From Sporobacter sp942492735 (lineage in GTDB: Bacteria > Bacillota > Clostridia > Oscillospirales > Oscillospiraceae): DNA of 64,000 bases. The position numbers and the translations under genes are program-made. Location of the stretch: the NCBI GenBank assembly GCA_942492735.1, contig OW818648.1:2046001-2110000 (forward strand), in the 5' to 3' direction. Below, in pieces: positions 9,833-17,377 of this stretch (position 1 is the stretch's first letter; the number at the start of each line of letters is the position of its first letter). The notes beneath the pieces were generated by a model, which saw only the letters and a program-made list of their open reading frames with translations, did not search any database and was not told the DNA's origin.

Positions 9833-10296
9833 TCAGCTTTATGCTCAACAGCAGGACAGTGACATCAAACGCAGGGACCAATGAACGGCTCCTGGATGTT
9901 CTCAGAAATGAATTCCAGCTCACCGGGGTGAAGTGCGGTTGTAAGGAAGGAGAATGCGGCGCCTGTTCGGTGATTCTGGACGGTAAGCTCACGAACTCCT
10001 GCCTTGTCGCAATGGGAAGAATTGAAGGCTGTGACGTTATAACGATAGAAGGGTATAGTGAAACCGAACGGTTCAAAGTGCTGGATCAGGCTTATTCGGA
10101 TGTCGGCGCTGTCCAATGCGGCTTCTGTACGCCCGGCATGGTCCTCGCGTCGGAGTGCCTGCTGGCAAAGAACCCACACCCCACAGAAACGGAAATCCGT
10201 GACGGACTTTCCGGCAATCTATGCAGATGCACCGGTTACAACGCGATCATAGAGGCAATACAAATTGCCGCGAAGGAGGGCGAAGGATTATGGTGA
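9829..10296 (+). CDS. xdhC: Xanthine dehydrogenase [2Fe-2S] subunit
   Basis: A 155-residue small subunit with two [2Fe-2S] domains. The first has CGCKEGECGACS plus a later cysteine (about residues 36-60). The second has CGFCTPGM and CRCTGYN (about 101-145). It passes electrons from the molybdenum centre to the FAD subunit. Its ATG overlaps the stop of the molybdopterin subunit by four bases (ATGA), which indicates translational coupling. Length and motifs are typical and complete. Confidence 0.92.
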   Translation: MISFMLNSRTVTSNAGTNERLLDVLRNEFQLTGVKCGCKEGECGACSVILDGKLTNSCLVAMGRIEGCDVITIEGYSETERFKVLDQAYSDVGAVQCGFCTPGMVLASECLLAKNPHPTETEIRDGLSGNLCRCTGYNAIIEAIQIAAKEGEGLW

Positions 10297-11108
10297 GAAA
10301 TTTTCATCCGGAGCTGCTTGCTGATGCACTCGCTATTCGCGCCGCAGCGACTGTTGTGCCCTACGCCGGAGGCACCGATCTCATGTTAAACCCCGGCGAA
10401 GACGCCGTATTCTTATTTCTGGATAGAATTTCCGAAATGAAGAATATCACGGAATCATCTGGCTTTCTCAAAATCGGCGCAGCCTGCACCTTTACGGACA
10501 TCTTGGAGAGCAGTCTGACGCCAACCTTTCTGAAGGAAGTCGTTCGGGGCATCGGCGCGCCCGCAATCCGAAACCTCGGAACCGTCGGGGGAAATATCTG
10601 CAACGGCTCGGCAAAGGCTGACAGCGCACTTGCCTTTTTTGTGACCGATTCCAAGCTGCGTCTATCCAGTATCCGGGGAGAGCGTATCCTTCCGATCTCC
10701 GAGTTTTATCTGGGAGGGAAAAAGACGGCACTTTTACCGGATGAGCTGCTCGTCGAAATTATCGTCGATAAAACGGGCGCGGATCGTTATTATTACAAGA
10801 AGGTCGGTGCCAGAAACGCTTTAGCAATATCCAGAGTCTCCTTTGCCGCCGTTTTTGATATGACCGACGGGAAGATAACCACGTTCAGGACAGCGTTTGG
10901 AGCAATCAGCGATGTCATTATCCAGAGTCCTGATATTGATTCTATGATGGTCGGAAAAACGCTGGAGGAAGCGCGGTCTGTTAAGGAAGATTATTTGAAA
11001 GCATACGATCGTATCATCAATCCAATTAAAGGCAGAGTTTCGGCGGAATACAGGAAGGCCGTCTGTAAAAATTTACTTCGCGATTTCCTGGAGAGCAAAG
11101 GAATATAG
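10290..11108 (+). CDS. xdhB: Xanthine dehydrogenase FAD-binding subunit
   Basis: A 272-residue FAD subunit of the CO dehydrogenase/xanthine dehydrogenase family. The FAD-contact motifs PYAGGTDLM (~24-32) and IGAPAIRNLGTVGGN (~87-101) are present, followed by a CoxM-like C-terminal domain. The start is taken as ATG 10290, which has an AAGGAGGG ribosome site and overlaps the end of the [2Fe-2S] gene by seven bases. A longer in-frame extension upstream would run deep into that gene and encodes no family sequence. This is the last gene of the cluster before a strong terminator. Confidence 0.9.
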   Translation: MVRNFHPELLADALAIRAAATVVPYAGGTDLMLNPGEDAVFLFLDRISEMKNITESSGFLKIGAACTFTDILESSLTPTFLKEVVRGIGAPAIRNLGTVGGNICNGSAKADSALAFFVTDSKLRLSSIRGERILPISEFYLGGKKTALLPDELLVEIIVDKTGADRYYYKKVGARNALAISRVSFAAVFDMTDGKITTFRTAFGAISDVIIQSPDIDSMMVGKTLEEARSVKEDYLKAYDRIINPIKGRVSAEYRKAVCKNLLRDFLESKGI

Positions 11109-11160
11109 TGCTGCCAGGAATGTGACGCGTCTTATGGTGTTACCTCAGCATCAGTGTTAA

Positions 11161-11195
11161 AAGGGTGAAGCGTTTATGCGCTTCACCCTTTTTAT
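11161..11195 (+). terminator. Intrinsic terminator of the molybdenum hydroxylase cluster
   Basis: A perfect 12-bp stem (AAGGGTGAAGCG / CGCTTCACCCTT) closes a six-base loop and is followed by TTTTATC. It lies 52 bases after the FAD-subunit stop. Confidence 0.9.
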
Positions 11196-11423
11196 CAAGC
11201 TAGAAGACATAAGTGATATATTGAATAAAAATTCAAAATACACATAGCGCCCTAATCGCCGGTATAATAGGTAATACTGTTGAGGATAAATCGGCCAATT
11301 TTTTTATCTTAGATTTATTTTTGACGCTTTACGACAGCGAATAAATGGTAAAACATACTATAAGGTTTATTGGTGTTTCTAGAGAACAACGACTGCATAA
11401 CGAGTCAATGAAGGATGTTGATC
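11196..11423. other. AT-rich intergenic region
   Basis: With the terminator before it, this makes a 315-base gap without a gene. A TATAAT at 11263-11268 could be a -10 box, but no good -35 stands 16-18 bases upstream. A TTGACG at about 11328 also lacks a matching -10. No repeat or RNA structure was recognised. A promoter for the gene pair at 11424-13767 must lie here, but I cannot place it. Confidence 0.4.
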
Positions 11424-12410
11424 ATGTATATTAAGCTACTTATGAGTTTGGCAGCAGTCGTTATCATTATCATCGGCGTATTAATACTTAAAAGCTATTT
11501 TAGTAAATCACCCGTTAAAAACGCTGGAATTAGCGCAAATATTAAAGCTGTAAAGATTACAGAAGATGAGATTAATGATGCTAGCAAGAGCATTTTGACA
11601 GGCCATTCCTGCATAAAGCTAGACCAAATTCCGATTCAATGGATTGAGAAGGCCCAAGCAGACCTTCATATTCTGTATGGGCATACCTCTCATGGAAGTC
11701 AGATTACCACTGGCTTACTGGAATTATCAAAATTTATGGGGAGTCCATACATCTATGATAAAGAATTGTCGGCCGAATCTCTTGATCTGAGGGACAGCCC
11801 TTTTGAAATTACATTAGATCTAGGACAACCTGACAATAAAACTTGGGCAGCTGAAACAAGAAAATATCTGGAAAACAATAAGGAAATAAATGTTGTGATG
11901 TGGTCATGGTGCGGTCAGTTATCGAAAGCCAGTAAAAAATATGTCAACACATACTTGCGTTTAATGCAGGAGCTCGAAGCAAAATATCCGGAAGTCACGT
12001 TTGTCTATATGACAGGTCATTTGAATGGTTCGGGAGAAAACGGGACGCTCGCGATGAACAATAATACAATAAGGGAATTTTGTATCATTAATAACAAAGT
12101 TCTATATGATTTTGCAGATATCGAAAGCTACAATCCGGATGGCTTGTATTTCGGAGATAAATATGCAAACGATGCGTGTGAGTACGACAGCGATGGTGAT
12201 AAAAAATCAGATAGAAACTGGGCAATTGAGTGGCAAAACACGCACATAAAGGGAGTGGACTGGTATGAGAGCCCGGCAGCGCACAGTCAGCCGGTTAACG
12301 CCAATATGAAAGCCTGTGCAGCATGGTGGCTTATGGCGAGATTAGCTGGCTGGGATGGTATCACATCATCTGATCGTGTTGCTGTTAATGCAGAAAATGA
12401 TAATGACTGA
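11424..12410 (+). CDS. Membrane-anchored protein of unrecognised family (paralogue of the next gene)
   Basis: A 328-residue protein with an N-terminal hydrophobic segment (residues ~6-26) that acts as a signal anchor, leaving a ~280-residue extracellular domain. That domain has distinctive blocks repeated in the next gene: LYGHTSHGSQI, VVMWSWCGQLS, YMTGHLNGSGENGT, FADIESYNPDG, and a C-terminal AHSQPVNANMKACAAWWL. A DSDGDKKSD stretch looks like a calcium-binding loop. The serine, aspartate and histidine blocks are loosely reminiscent of SGNH hydrolases, but I do not see the full signature and assign no function. The start is set at ATG 11424 with AAGGA at 8 bases; ATG 11415 is too close to that site. 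It probably forms an operon with 12436-13767, 25 bases away. Confidence 0.72.
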   Translation: MYIKLLMSLAAVVIIIIGVLILKSYFSKSPVKNAGISANIKAVKITEDEINDASKSILTGHSCIKLDQIPIQWIEKAQADLHILYGHTSHGSQITTGLLELSKFMGSPYIYDKELSAESLDLRDSPFEITLDLGQPDNKTWAAETRKYLENNKEINVVMWSWCGQLSKASKKYVNTYLRLMQELEAKYPEVTFVYMTGHLNGSGENGTLAMNNNTIREFCIINNKVLYDFADIESYNPDGLYFGDKYANDACEYDSDGDKKSDRNWAIEWQNTHIKGVDWYESPAAHSQPVNANMKACAAWWLMARLAGWDGITSSDRVAVNAENDND

Positions 12411-12435
12411 AGATGGGAATTAAAGGAGAACGAAA

Positions 12436-13767
12436 ATGAAAAAATTAAAGAAAGTCGCCGATTGCTTTATTGTTTTTCTATTTACATTGAGCTGCTTACA
12501 CACACCTGTTTTTGCTGCAATTATTGCTGCACCAACAGCCTCTTCCGTCTTTGTCAATAACGAATTAGTCGCTTTCAATGCGTACACCATAGGAGAAAAC
12601 AATTATTTCAAGCTTCGTGATATCGCTATGGTTTTGAGAGGAACACCAAAACAGATTGAAGTCGAATATCTTGCTGTCGATAATTCTATCGCACTGTATA
12701 GCGGTCAGTCGTATACACCTGCCGGTGATGAAATGGCGCCACCAAGCGGAAGCGCGAATGTCAATGCCTCTAAAACAACCTCCAAAGTGTATTTAGATGG
12801 CGCGGCAATCGATCTGACTGCTTATACGATCAACGGCTATAACTATTTCAAACTACGCGACATCGGTGCGGCAATTGATTTTGGCGTGATTTGGGATGGA
12901 CCTTCAAATATGATAAGAATCGATACGTCATTAAGATATGAGGAGGTAAATCCAACGGCGGAACCCTCTGACACAAGCATTGTTTCAGACCATTCCTGCA
13001 CAAATCTGAGCCAGATCCCAACAAAGTGGATTAATAAAGCAATTACAGACCTTCATATACTGTACGGGCATACCTCACATGGAAGTCAGATTACCAAAGG
13101 CTTACTGGGGTTGACAGAATTCAAAGGAAGCCCGTATATCTATAAAAACGGCGCGCCGGCCGGCTCACTTGATTTGAGGGATAATCCATTTAAGAGCACT
13201 ATAGATCTTGGACAGCCTGATAATAAATCTTGGGCCTCGGAAACGAGGAATTATCTCCAAAATAACAAAGATGTAAATGTTGTGATGTGGTCTTGGTGCG
13301 GTCAGCTATCTTATGCTGATGAAAAATATGTCAACACGTATTTAGACTTGATGCAGGAGCTGGAGGCAGAGTTTCCCGAAATCACATTTGTTTATATGAC
13401 AGGCCATTTGGACGGTTCGGGCGAAAACGGGACCCTGGCGAGAAACAATAAACAAATAAGGGATTTTTGTATCAGTAATAATAAAGCCCTTTATGATTTT
13501 GCCGATATCGAGAGTTTCAATCCGGATGGCGCGTATTTTGGAGATAAATATTCAAACGATGCATGCGATTACGACAGTAACGGTGATAAACAAGCAGATA
13601 AGAACTGGGCATTAGAATGGCAGAACACTCATATTGAGGGCGTGGATTGGTATGCGTGTTCATCAGCGCACAGTCATCCTGTTAACGCTAATATGAAAGC
13701 GTATGCAGCATGGTGGCTCATGGCGAGATTAGCTGGGTGGAACGGAAATGTATCAACAGGCACTTAA
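12436..13767 (+). CDS. Secreted protein: copper amine oxidase-type N-terminal repeats plus unrecognised catalytic-like domain
   Basis: This 443-residue protein has a Sec signal peptide (KKLKK, hydrophobic core, cleavage near VFAA at ~28). Two copies follow of the stalk-like domain known as copper amine oxidase N-terminal domain (FNAYTIGENNYFKLRDI and LTAYTINGYNYFKLRDI, about 45-165). The C-terminal ~270 residues are paralogous to the whole extracellular part of the preceding protein, with the same LYGHTSHGSQI, MWSWCGQLS, TGHLDGSGENGT and WWLMARLAGW blocks. The stalk repeats suggest a cell-wall or surface location. RBS AAAGGAGA sits 7-8 bases before ATG. The two genes look like a duplication in which one copy swapped its N-terminus. 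Function unknown. Confidence 0.75.
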   Translation: MKKLKKVADCFIVFLFTLSCLHTPVFAAIIAAPTASSVFVNNELVAFNAYTIGENNYFKLRDIAMVLRGTPKQIEVEYLAVDNSIALYSGQSYTPAGDEMAPPSGSANVNASKTTSKVYLDGAAIDLTAYTINGYNYFKLRDIGAAIDFGVIWDGPSNMIRIDTSLRYEEVNPTAEPSDTSIVSDHSCTNLSQIPTKWINKAITDLHILYGHTSHGSQITKGLLGLTEFKGSPYIYKNGAPAGSLDLRDNPFKSTIDLGQPDNKSWASETRNYLQNNKDVNVVMWSWCGQLSYADEKYVNTYLDLMQELEAEFPEITFVYMTGHLDGSGENGTLARNNKQIRDFCISNNKALYDFADIESFNPDGAYFGDKYSNDACDYDSNGDKQADKNWALEWQNTHIEGVDWYACSSAHSHPVNANMKAYAAWWLMARLAGWNGNVSTGT

Positions 13768-13781
13768 GGATAAGCGTTATG

Positions 13782-13819
13782 AAACGGCTGCCGTGCTTTC
13801 GCGCGGTGGCTGTTTATTA
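13782..13819 (+). terminator. Intrinsic terminator after the paralogue pair
   Basis: AAACGGCTGCCGTGC pairs with GCGCGGTGGCTGTTT over 15 positions (several G-T pairs) around the loop TTTC. A weak T-rich tail (ATTATTG) follows. Confidence 0.65.
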
Positions 13820-13841
13820 TTGTAAATCTAGGTGAATCGTC

Positions 13842-13949
13842 ATGATTAGTTGGTTTTGGCTTATTCCCGCTTTTATTGGCGGAGGAACATTTGGTTTTTT
13901 AGTAGCTGTTTTGTGCGTGGCAGCTGGTAAAAGAATGCCCAAAAAATAG
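13842..13949 (+). CDS. Small 35-residue membrane protein
   Basis: ATG 13842 opens a 35-residue reading frame with AGGTGA six bases upstream. The product is one hydrophobic glycine-rich helix (WLIPAFIGGGTFGFLVAVL) ending in a short basic tail (AAGKRMPKK). It resembles the small single-helix proteins grouped as DUF3789-like in Firmicutes and phages, but that is from memory and unverified. It lies after a terminator and just before cpsB. It could also be a chance frame; the ribosome site and clean membrane-helix profile argue otherwise. Confidence 0.45.
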   Translation: MISWFWLIPAFIGGGTFGFLVAVLCVAAGKRMPKK

Positions 13950-13993
13950 CAGCTGTCAAGAAGGACAAACTATATTATTTACGGAGAAAAGTA

Positions 13994-14710
13994 ATGATTA
14001 TTGATTTTCATGCGCATATTTTGCCCGGGCTTGATCATGGTTGTAACAATGTTATGACAGCCATGCGCCAGCTTCAAATGGCAAATACAGCAGGTGTCGA
14101 TATAGTTGTTGCAACGTCACATTTCTATCCGCATGTTGAGACTGTTGAAAATTTTCTTTTACGACGTCGAGAATCATGGGTGATGCTGCAGGACAAGTTA
14201 ACGCACGATATGATGCATATAAATGTGCCGCGAATAATATTAGGTGCTGAAATACTTATATGTGAAGGTATGGAGAAAATGGAGGGATTATTGGACCTTG
14301 CCTATGAAGGTAATACAACAATACTTATTGAGATGCCAACGATCGTATCAAAGGGTGTTTATAACACGGTTGAGAGAATAAATGCACGCTGCGGCGGTCG
14401 GGTGGTTATCGCTCATATTGAACGGTGTGATAACAATTGCATTGAAAATCTCTTCAATCTTGGGGTTTTTGGTCAGATAAACATCGAGAGTTTCTGTAAG
14501 TTTAAGCAAAAAAACAAGCTTATTAGGTGGTCTGAGAATGGAGCGATTGCAGCCCTCGGAAGTGATATACATGGTACCGATAATGCCTATAAGAAACTTC
14601 AAAAAGTTAAATATATACTTGATGAAACATTCATGCAAATAATGCAGTCTTCAGAAAAACTTCTTTTCTTAAGTTCGAAAAATGAGTATTCAATAAACAA
14701 ATTTTTATGA
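13994..14710 (+). CDS. cpsB: CpsB/CapC-type PHP-domain tyrosine-protein phosphatase
   Basis: A 238-residue PHP-fold phosphatase that would dephosphorylate the CpsD tyrosine kinase and so control capsule assembly. The first metal motif, DFHAHILPGLDHG, is at residues 4-16. Later metal-site histidines are in ATSHFYPH (~40-47) and IAHIERC (~140), with a final GSDIHG (~194-199). RBS GGAGAAAAG precedes ATG. In many Firmicutes cpsB heads a cpsB-C-D-E operon. Here it stands alone on the + strand, with cpsC and cpsD nearby on the - strand. Confidence 0.88.
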   Translation: MIIDFHAHILPGLDHGCNNVMTAMRQLQMANTAGVDIVVATSHFYPHVETVENFLLRRRESWVMLQDKLTHDMMHINVPRIILGAEILICEGMEKMEGLLDLAYEGNTTILIEMPTIVSKGVYNTVERINARCGGRVVIAHIERCDNNCIENLFNLGVFGQINIESFCKFKQKNKLIRWSENGAIAALGSDIHGTDNAYKKLQKVKYILDETFMQIMQSSEKLLFLSSKNEYSINKFL

Positions 14711-14898
14711 TTTATTTTTTTTAGGTTTGAAATACTATGTGAACATATTTAGTGGTTATTTTACAGGCTTCTTAAATAAAGCTTGGTATCTGGTCGTAAG
14801 GTTATGCAAAACCGTGATTATTGTGCAAAAAGACATAAAAATGTCGATAAATAAGCGAATGTTTTGGACAAAGTAAACAAAAAAATTGAATTTTGATA

Positions 14899-14927
14899 TT
14901 GACATGAAGGACGTTTCTATTTATAGT
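14899..14927 (+). promoter_or_regulatory. Sigma-A-type promoter of the sugar transferase gene
   Basis: TTGACA (14899-14904) and TATAGT (14922-14927) are separated by 17 bases, close to the full vegetative consensus. The predicted transcription start lies about 34 bases before ATG 14968. Confidence 0.8.
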
Positions 14928-14967
14928 GTAGTGGAAATGGAAAAAAATGTAAATACGAGGTTCGATT

Positions 14968-15669
14968 ATGAGTTATAGTGCTAGTAAAACAGATTATATG
15001 TTCATTGAATCACCAGAGATTGAAACGATTGAAACACCGAGTATTTGTGTAAAAATTCCGCAAAAAAAATGGTATGAATTTGTTAAACACTTATTTGACA
15101 TCACACTATCTGCTCTAGCATTAATAATCTTAGCGCCTGTTTTTTTATTTACTGCAATAGCAATTAGGATAGATTCTAAAGGACCAATTTTTTATACGCA
15201 ATACAGGGTTGGTAAAAATGGGAAAGAATTTAAAATGTTTAAATTTAGAAGTATGTGTTCAGACGCGGATCAGAAGCTCAAAGAAATATATCACCTAAAT
15301 GAAAAGAATGGACCGATATTTAAGATATCAAATGACCCGAGGGTGACTAAAATAGGTCGAATTATTAGAAAACTCAGCATTGACGAGTTACCACAGTTTA
15401 TAAATATAATACGTGGAGAGATGACCATCGTTGGACCGAGACCTCCGTTAATAAATGAGGTAAAGCAATACACGCAATACCAAACGCAGCGGCTCAGCGT
15501 TATTCCGGGATTGACGTGTTATTGGCAAATTAGCGGAAGAAGTGACTTGAGTTTTCAAGAATGGGTTGAACTTGATTTGAAGTACATTAATGAAAGAGGA
15601 TTGTTGACTGATTTAAAAATAATACTAAAGACAATACCTGTTGTACTATTTGGAATCGGTGCATACTAG
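14968..15669 (+). CDS. Undecaprenyl-phosphate sugar phosphotransferase (initiating glycosyltransferase)
   Basis: This 233-residue enzyme of the bacterial sugar transferase family (CpsE/PglC type) should transfer a hexose- or HexNAc-phosphate to undecaprenyl phosphate at the inner membrane, the first step of glycan assembly. It has a single N-terminal membrane segment (~38-60), then the conserved blocks FKMFKFRSMC (~88-97), KLSIDELPQFINI (~133-145), GEMTIVGPRPP (~148-158) and PGLTCYWQISGRSDLSF (~178-194). It is the short form without the multi-helix N-terminal domain of WbaP/WcaJ. It is a single-gene transcript with its own promoter and terminator. Confidence 0.9.
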   Translation: MSYSASKTDYMFIESPEIETIETPSICVKIPQKKWYEFVKHLFDITLSALALIILAPVFLFTAIAIRIDSKGPIFYTQYRVGKNGKEFKMFKFRSMCSDADQKLKEIYHLNEKNGPIFKISNDPRVTKIGRIIRKLSIDELPQFINIIRGEMTIVGPRPPLINEVKQYTQYQTQRLSVIPGLTCYWQISGRSDLSFQEWVELDLKYINERGLLTDLKIILKTIPVVLFGIGAY

Positions 15670-15676
15670 AAAAATA

Positions 15677-15711
15677 AATGCGTTAGCCGTTATGCTAACG
15701 CATTTTTCATA
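15677..15711. terminator. Bidirectional intrinsic terminator between convergent genes
   Basis: AAATGCGTTAGC and GCTAACGCATTT form a perfect 12-bp stem with loop CGTTA, followed by T-rich sequence on the + strand. On the - strand the stem is followed by ATTTTT. It separates the sugar transferase from the convergent cpsD. Confidence 0.85.
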
Positions 15712-15735
15712 TCAGCCTGTATGAGGCAAATGGGA

Positions 15736-16485
15736 CTATGGTTTTACAGAGCATTGATAATCGTATTTTTTGTTGTGATATTTTCGTCCATAATTCTTGT
15801 AGAGCGGCTGCGTTTTTGGGTTGATGTCATTCAAGATAAAGCCCACGATATTGGCCCCAACATGTTCCAGAATGCTGACAGCCTGCTTTACTACCAGAAT
15901 ATCGCTTTTTCCGTCTCTAATAATAAGGATATAGCCAGTTACCTTTTTGGCCAGGACTGAGGCGTCCGTGATCAGGCACACCGGGGGCGTATCGATAAAT
16001 ATATAATCGAAATGTTCCCGCGCGACTTCGAGCAGCCTGTCCAGCCTGTTATTGGCTAAAAGCACCGCCGGATTCGGTGGAATTTTGCCGGCGTTTAAAT
16101 ACTTAAGGTCCGGGTAATCAGTTGGCTCGAAGTGTACGTTTGATTCGAAACCGACCAAAATTTCGCTCACGCCATTATCAAGTGAACAATCGAAAAAATT
16201 GTGTATTGCCGGGTTCCTCATATCGGCATCGATGAGTAGCGTTTTTTTGCCCATTTGCGCAAAGGATACAGCCAGATTGATACAATTGATTGTTTTCCCG
16301 TCGTTCGGCAAGGGGCTGGTTATAACGTACACCGGGCATTTCTGCCCCATGTTCGTGAACATGATATTCGTCCGTATCGAGTTGTATGCTTCTTTTACGG
16401 CAAACGGAGAGTCGGTTTTCAATATTTTCTTGGCATCGGTCTTTTTAAAGGCAGTGAGCTGCTGCTTTTTTTGTTGTTTCATCAT
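15736..16485 (-). CDS. cpsD: CpsD-type tyrosine-protein kinase (BY-kinase)
   Basis: A 249-residue cytoplasmic BY-kinase that autophosphorylates on C-terminal tyrosines and works with the CpsC membrane activator. Visible features are the Walker A region SPLPNDGKT (~57-65), Walker A-prime LLIDADMRNP (~86-95), Walker B YIFIDTPP (~165-172), and a tyrosine-rich tail (YKNYGRKYHNKKYDY). RBS AAGAAGG precedes two adjacent ATG codons, so the start may be one codon in. It lies 30 bases after cpsC on the same strand. Confidence 0.9.
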   Translation of the reverse strand: MMKQQKKQQLTAFKKTDAKKILKTDSPFAVKEAYNSIRTNIMFTNMGQKCPVYVITSPLPNDGKTINCINLAVSFAQMGKKTLLIDADMRNPAIHNFFDCSLDNGVSEILVGFESNVHFEPTDYPDLKYLNAGKIPPNPAVLLANNRLDRLLEVAREHFDYIFIDTPPVCLITDASVLAKKVTGYILIIRDGKSDILVVKQAVSILEHVGANIVGFILNDINPKTQPLYKNYGRKYHNKKYDYQCSVKP

Positions 16486-16515
16486 ACAATCCTTCTTTAA
16501 TCGTTGTGATGTATA

Positions 16516-17196
16516 TCAATGCTCGACGAGCGTGGGTATGCTTCCAAGAACGGGTATCGTAAATACTTGTGTCAGATATTCTTCCCCGCGAATTCTTGTG
16601 TCAAGAATCTTGATTGTAATACTGATCCCAAACGACAGTACAAGTCCGATCAAAGCGCCAATTATTGTCGTCAATATTGTATCCGGCGAGGACGGCGCTT
16701 CCGGCAATTTTGCATAATCAATCACTTCCACTCCGCCGGCCTGCACAACGCGAATGATCTCCTTTGGCGCGATATCAATGATCGTATTGACAATCTGCTG
16801 CGCTATGTAGGGGTCGCCATGATTGATACTGATGTTGAAGGCCTCGGTGTTGTCGATAGCGCCGGCAGTTAATATCATTCTGATATTTTCCGGCGTCATA
16901 GTCAGGTTTAAGTTGTTGATAACCTGATCCAAAACGGTGTCACTTTTTATAACAACGATATATGTATTAACCAACTCCTGCGAAGCCATCAGGTCCGACG
17001 AGGTGATCTGATTCTCCGATCTGTTCATATTGCTGTAAACATATAAGGAAGCGGTGGCGGTATAGATCGGTTTGATGACGTACTTTGATAACATGAAGCC
17101 AAGGCTGCCGCACAAAATAACGGATAAAAATATAATCACGAAACGCTTTTTAAAAATCAAAAACAATTGCCATAAGCTGAGCTCTTCACGGTTCAC
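16516..17196 (-). CDS. cpsC: CpsC/Wzz-type capsule chain-length determinant and kinase activator
   Basis: A 226-residue membrane protein with the Wzz/CpsC layout: an N-terminal membrane segment (IIFLSVILCGSLGFMLS), an extracellular coiled middle, a proline-rich turn (LPEAPSSPDT), and a second membrane segment near the C-terminus (IGALIGLVLSFGISITI). It should set polymer length and activate CpsD. I place the start at GTG 17196, which has AGAGG at 8 bases and lies downstream of a good promoter. An ATG at 17217 has no ribosome site and falls almost on the predicted transcription start. Confidence 0.85.
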   Translation of the reverse strand: MNREELSLWQLFLIFKKRFVIIFLSVILCGSLGFMLSKYVIKPIYTATASLYVYSNMNRSENQITSSDLMASQELVNTYIVVIKSDTVLDQVINNLNLTMTPENIRMILTAGAIDNTEAFNISINHGDPYIAQQIVNTIIDIAPKEIIRVVQAGGVEVIDYAKLPEAPSSPDTILTTIIGALIGLVLSFGISITIKILDTRIRGEEYLTQVFTIPVLGSIPTLVEH

Positions 17197-17228
17197 ATTA
17201 ATTACCTCTATTTCCATAATATGGGTAA

Positions 17229-17256
17229 AGTATAACACGTTACTGGAGAAAATCAA
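17229..17256 (-). promoter_or_regulatory. Promoter of cpsC-cpsD
   Basis: On the - strand TTGATT (17256-17251) and TATACT (17234-17229) are 16 bases apart. The predicted start is near 17222, leaving a short leader before GTG 17196. The same gap holds a TATAAT at 17326-17331 on the + strand that may serve the divergent glycosyltransferase, but its -35 is poor. Confidence 0.65.
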
Positions 17257-17377
17257 TACCATGCTTTGAATAAAAATAGAATTCAACTCTGACATTATTC
17301 TACATTTTTCTTGAACTCAACTAAATATAATAAACGAGTAAATGCTCCGACAGAAAAGTACGAAGGAGTGATTCATC

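Noticed and set aside
14761..14880. The leader before the sugar transferase promoter, considered as a riboswitch because of GGTTATGCAAAACC.
   Set aside because: It lies upstream of the predicted transcription start and lacks the other conserved GEMM segments.
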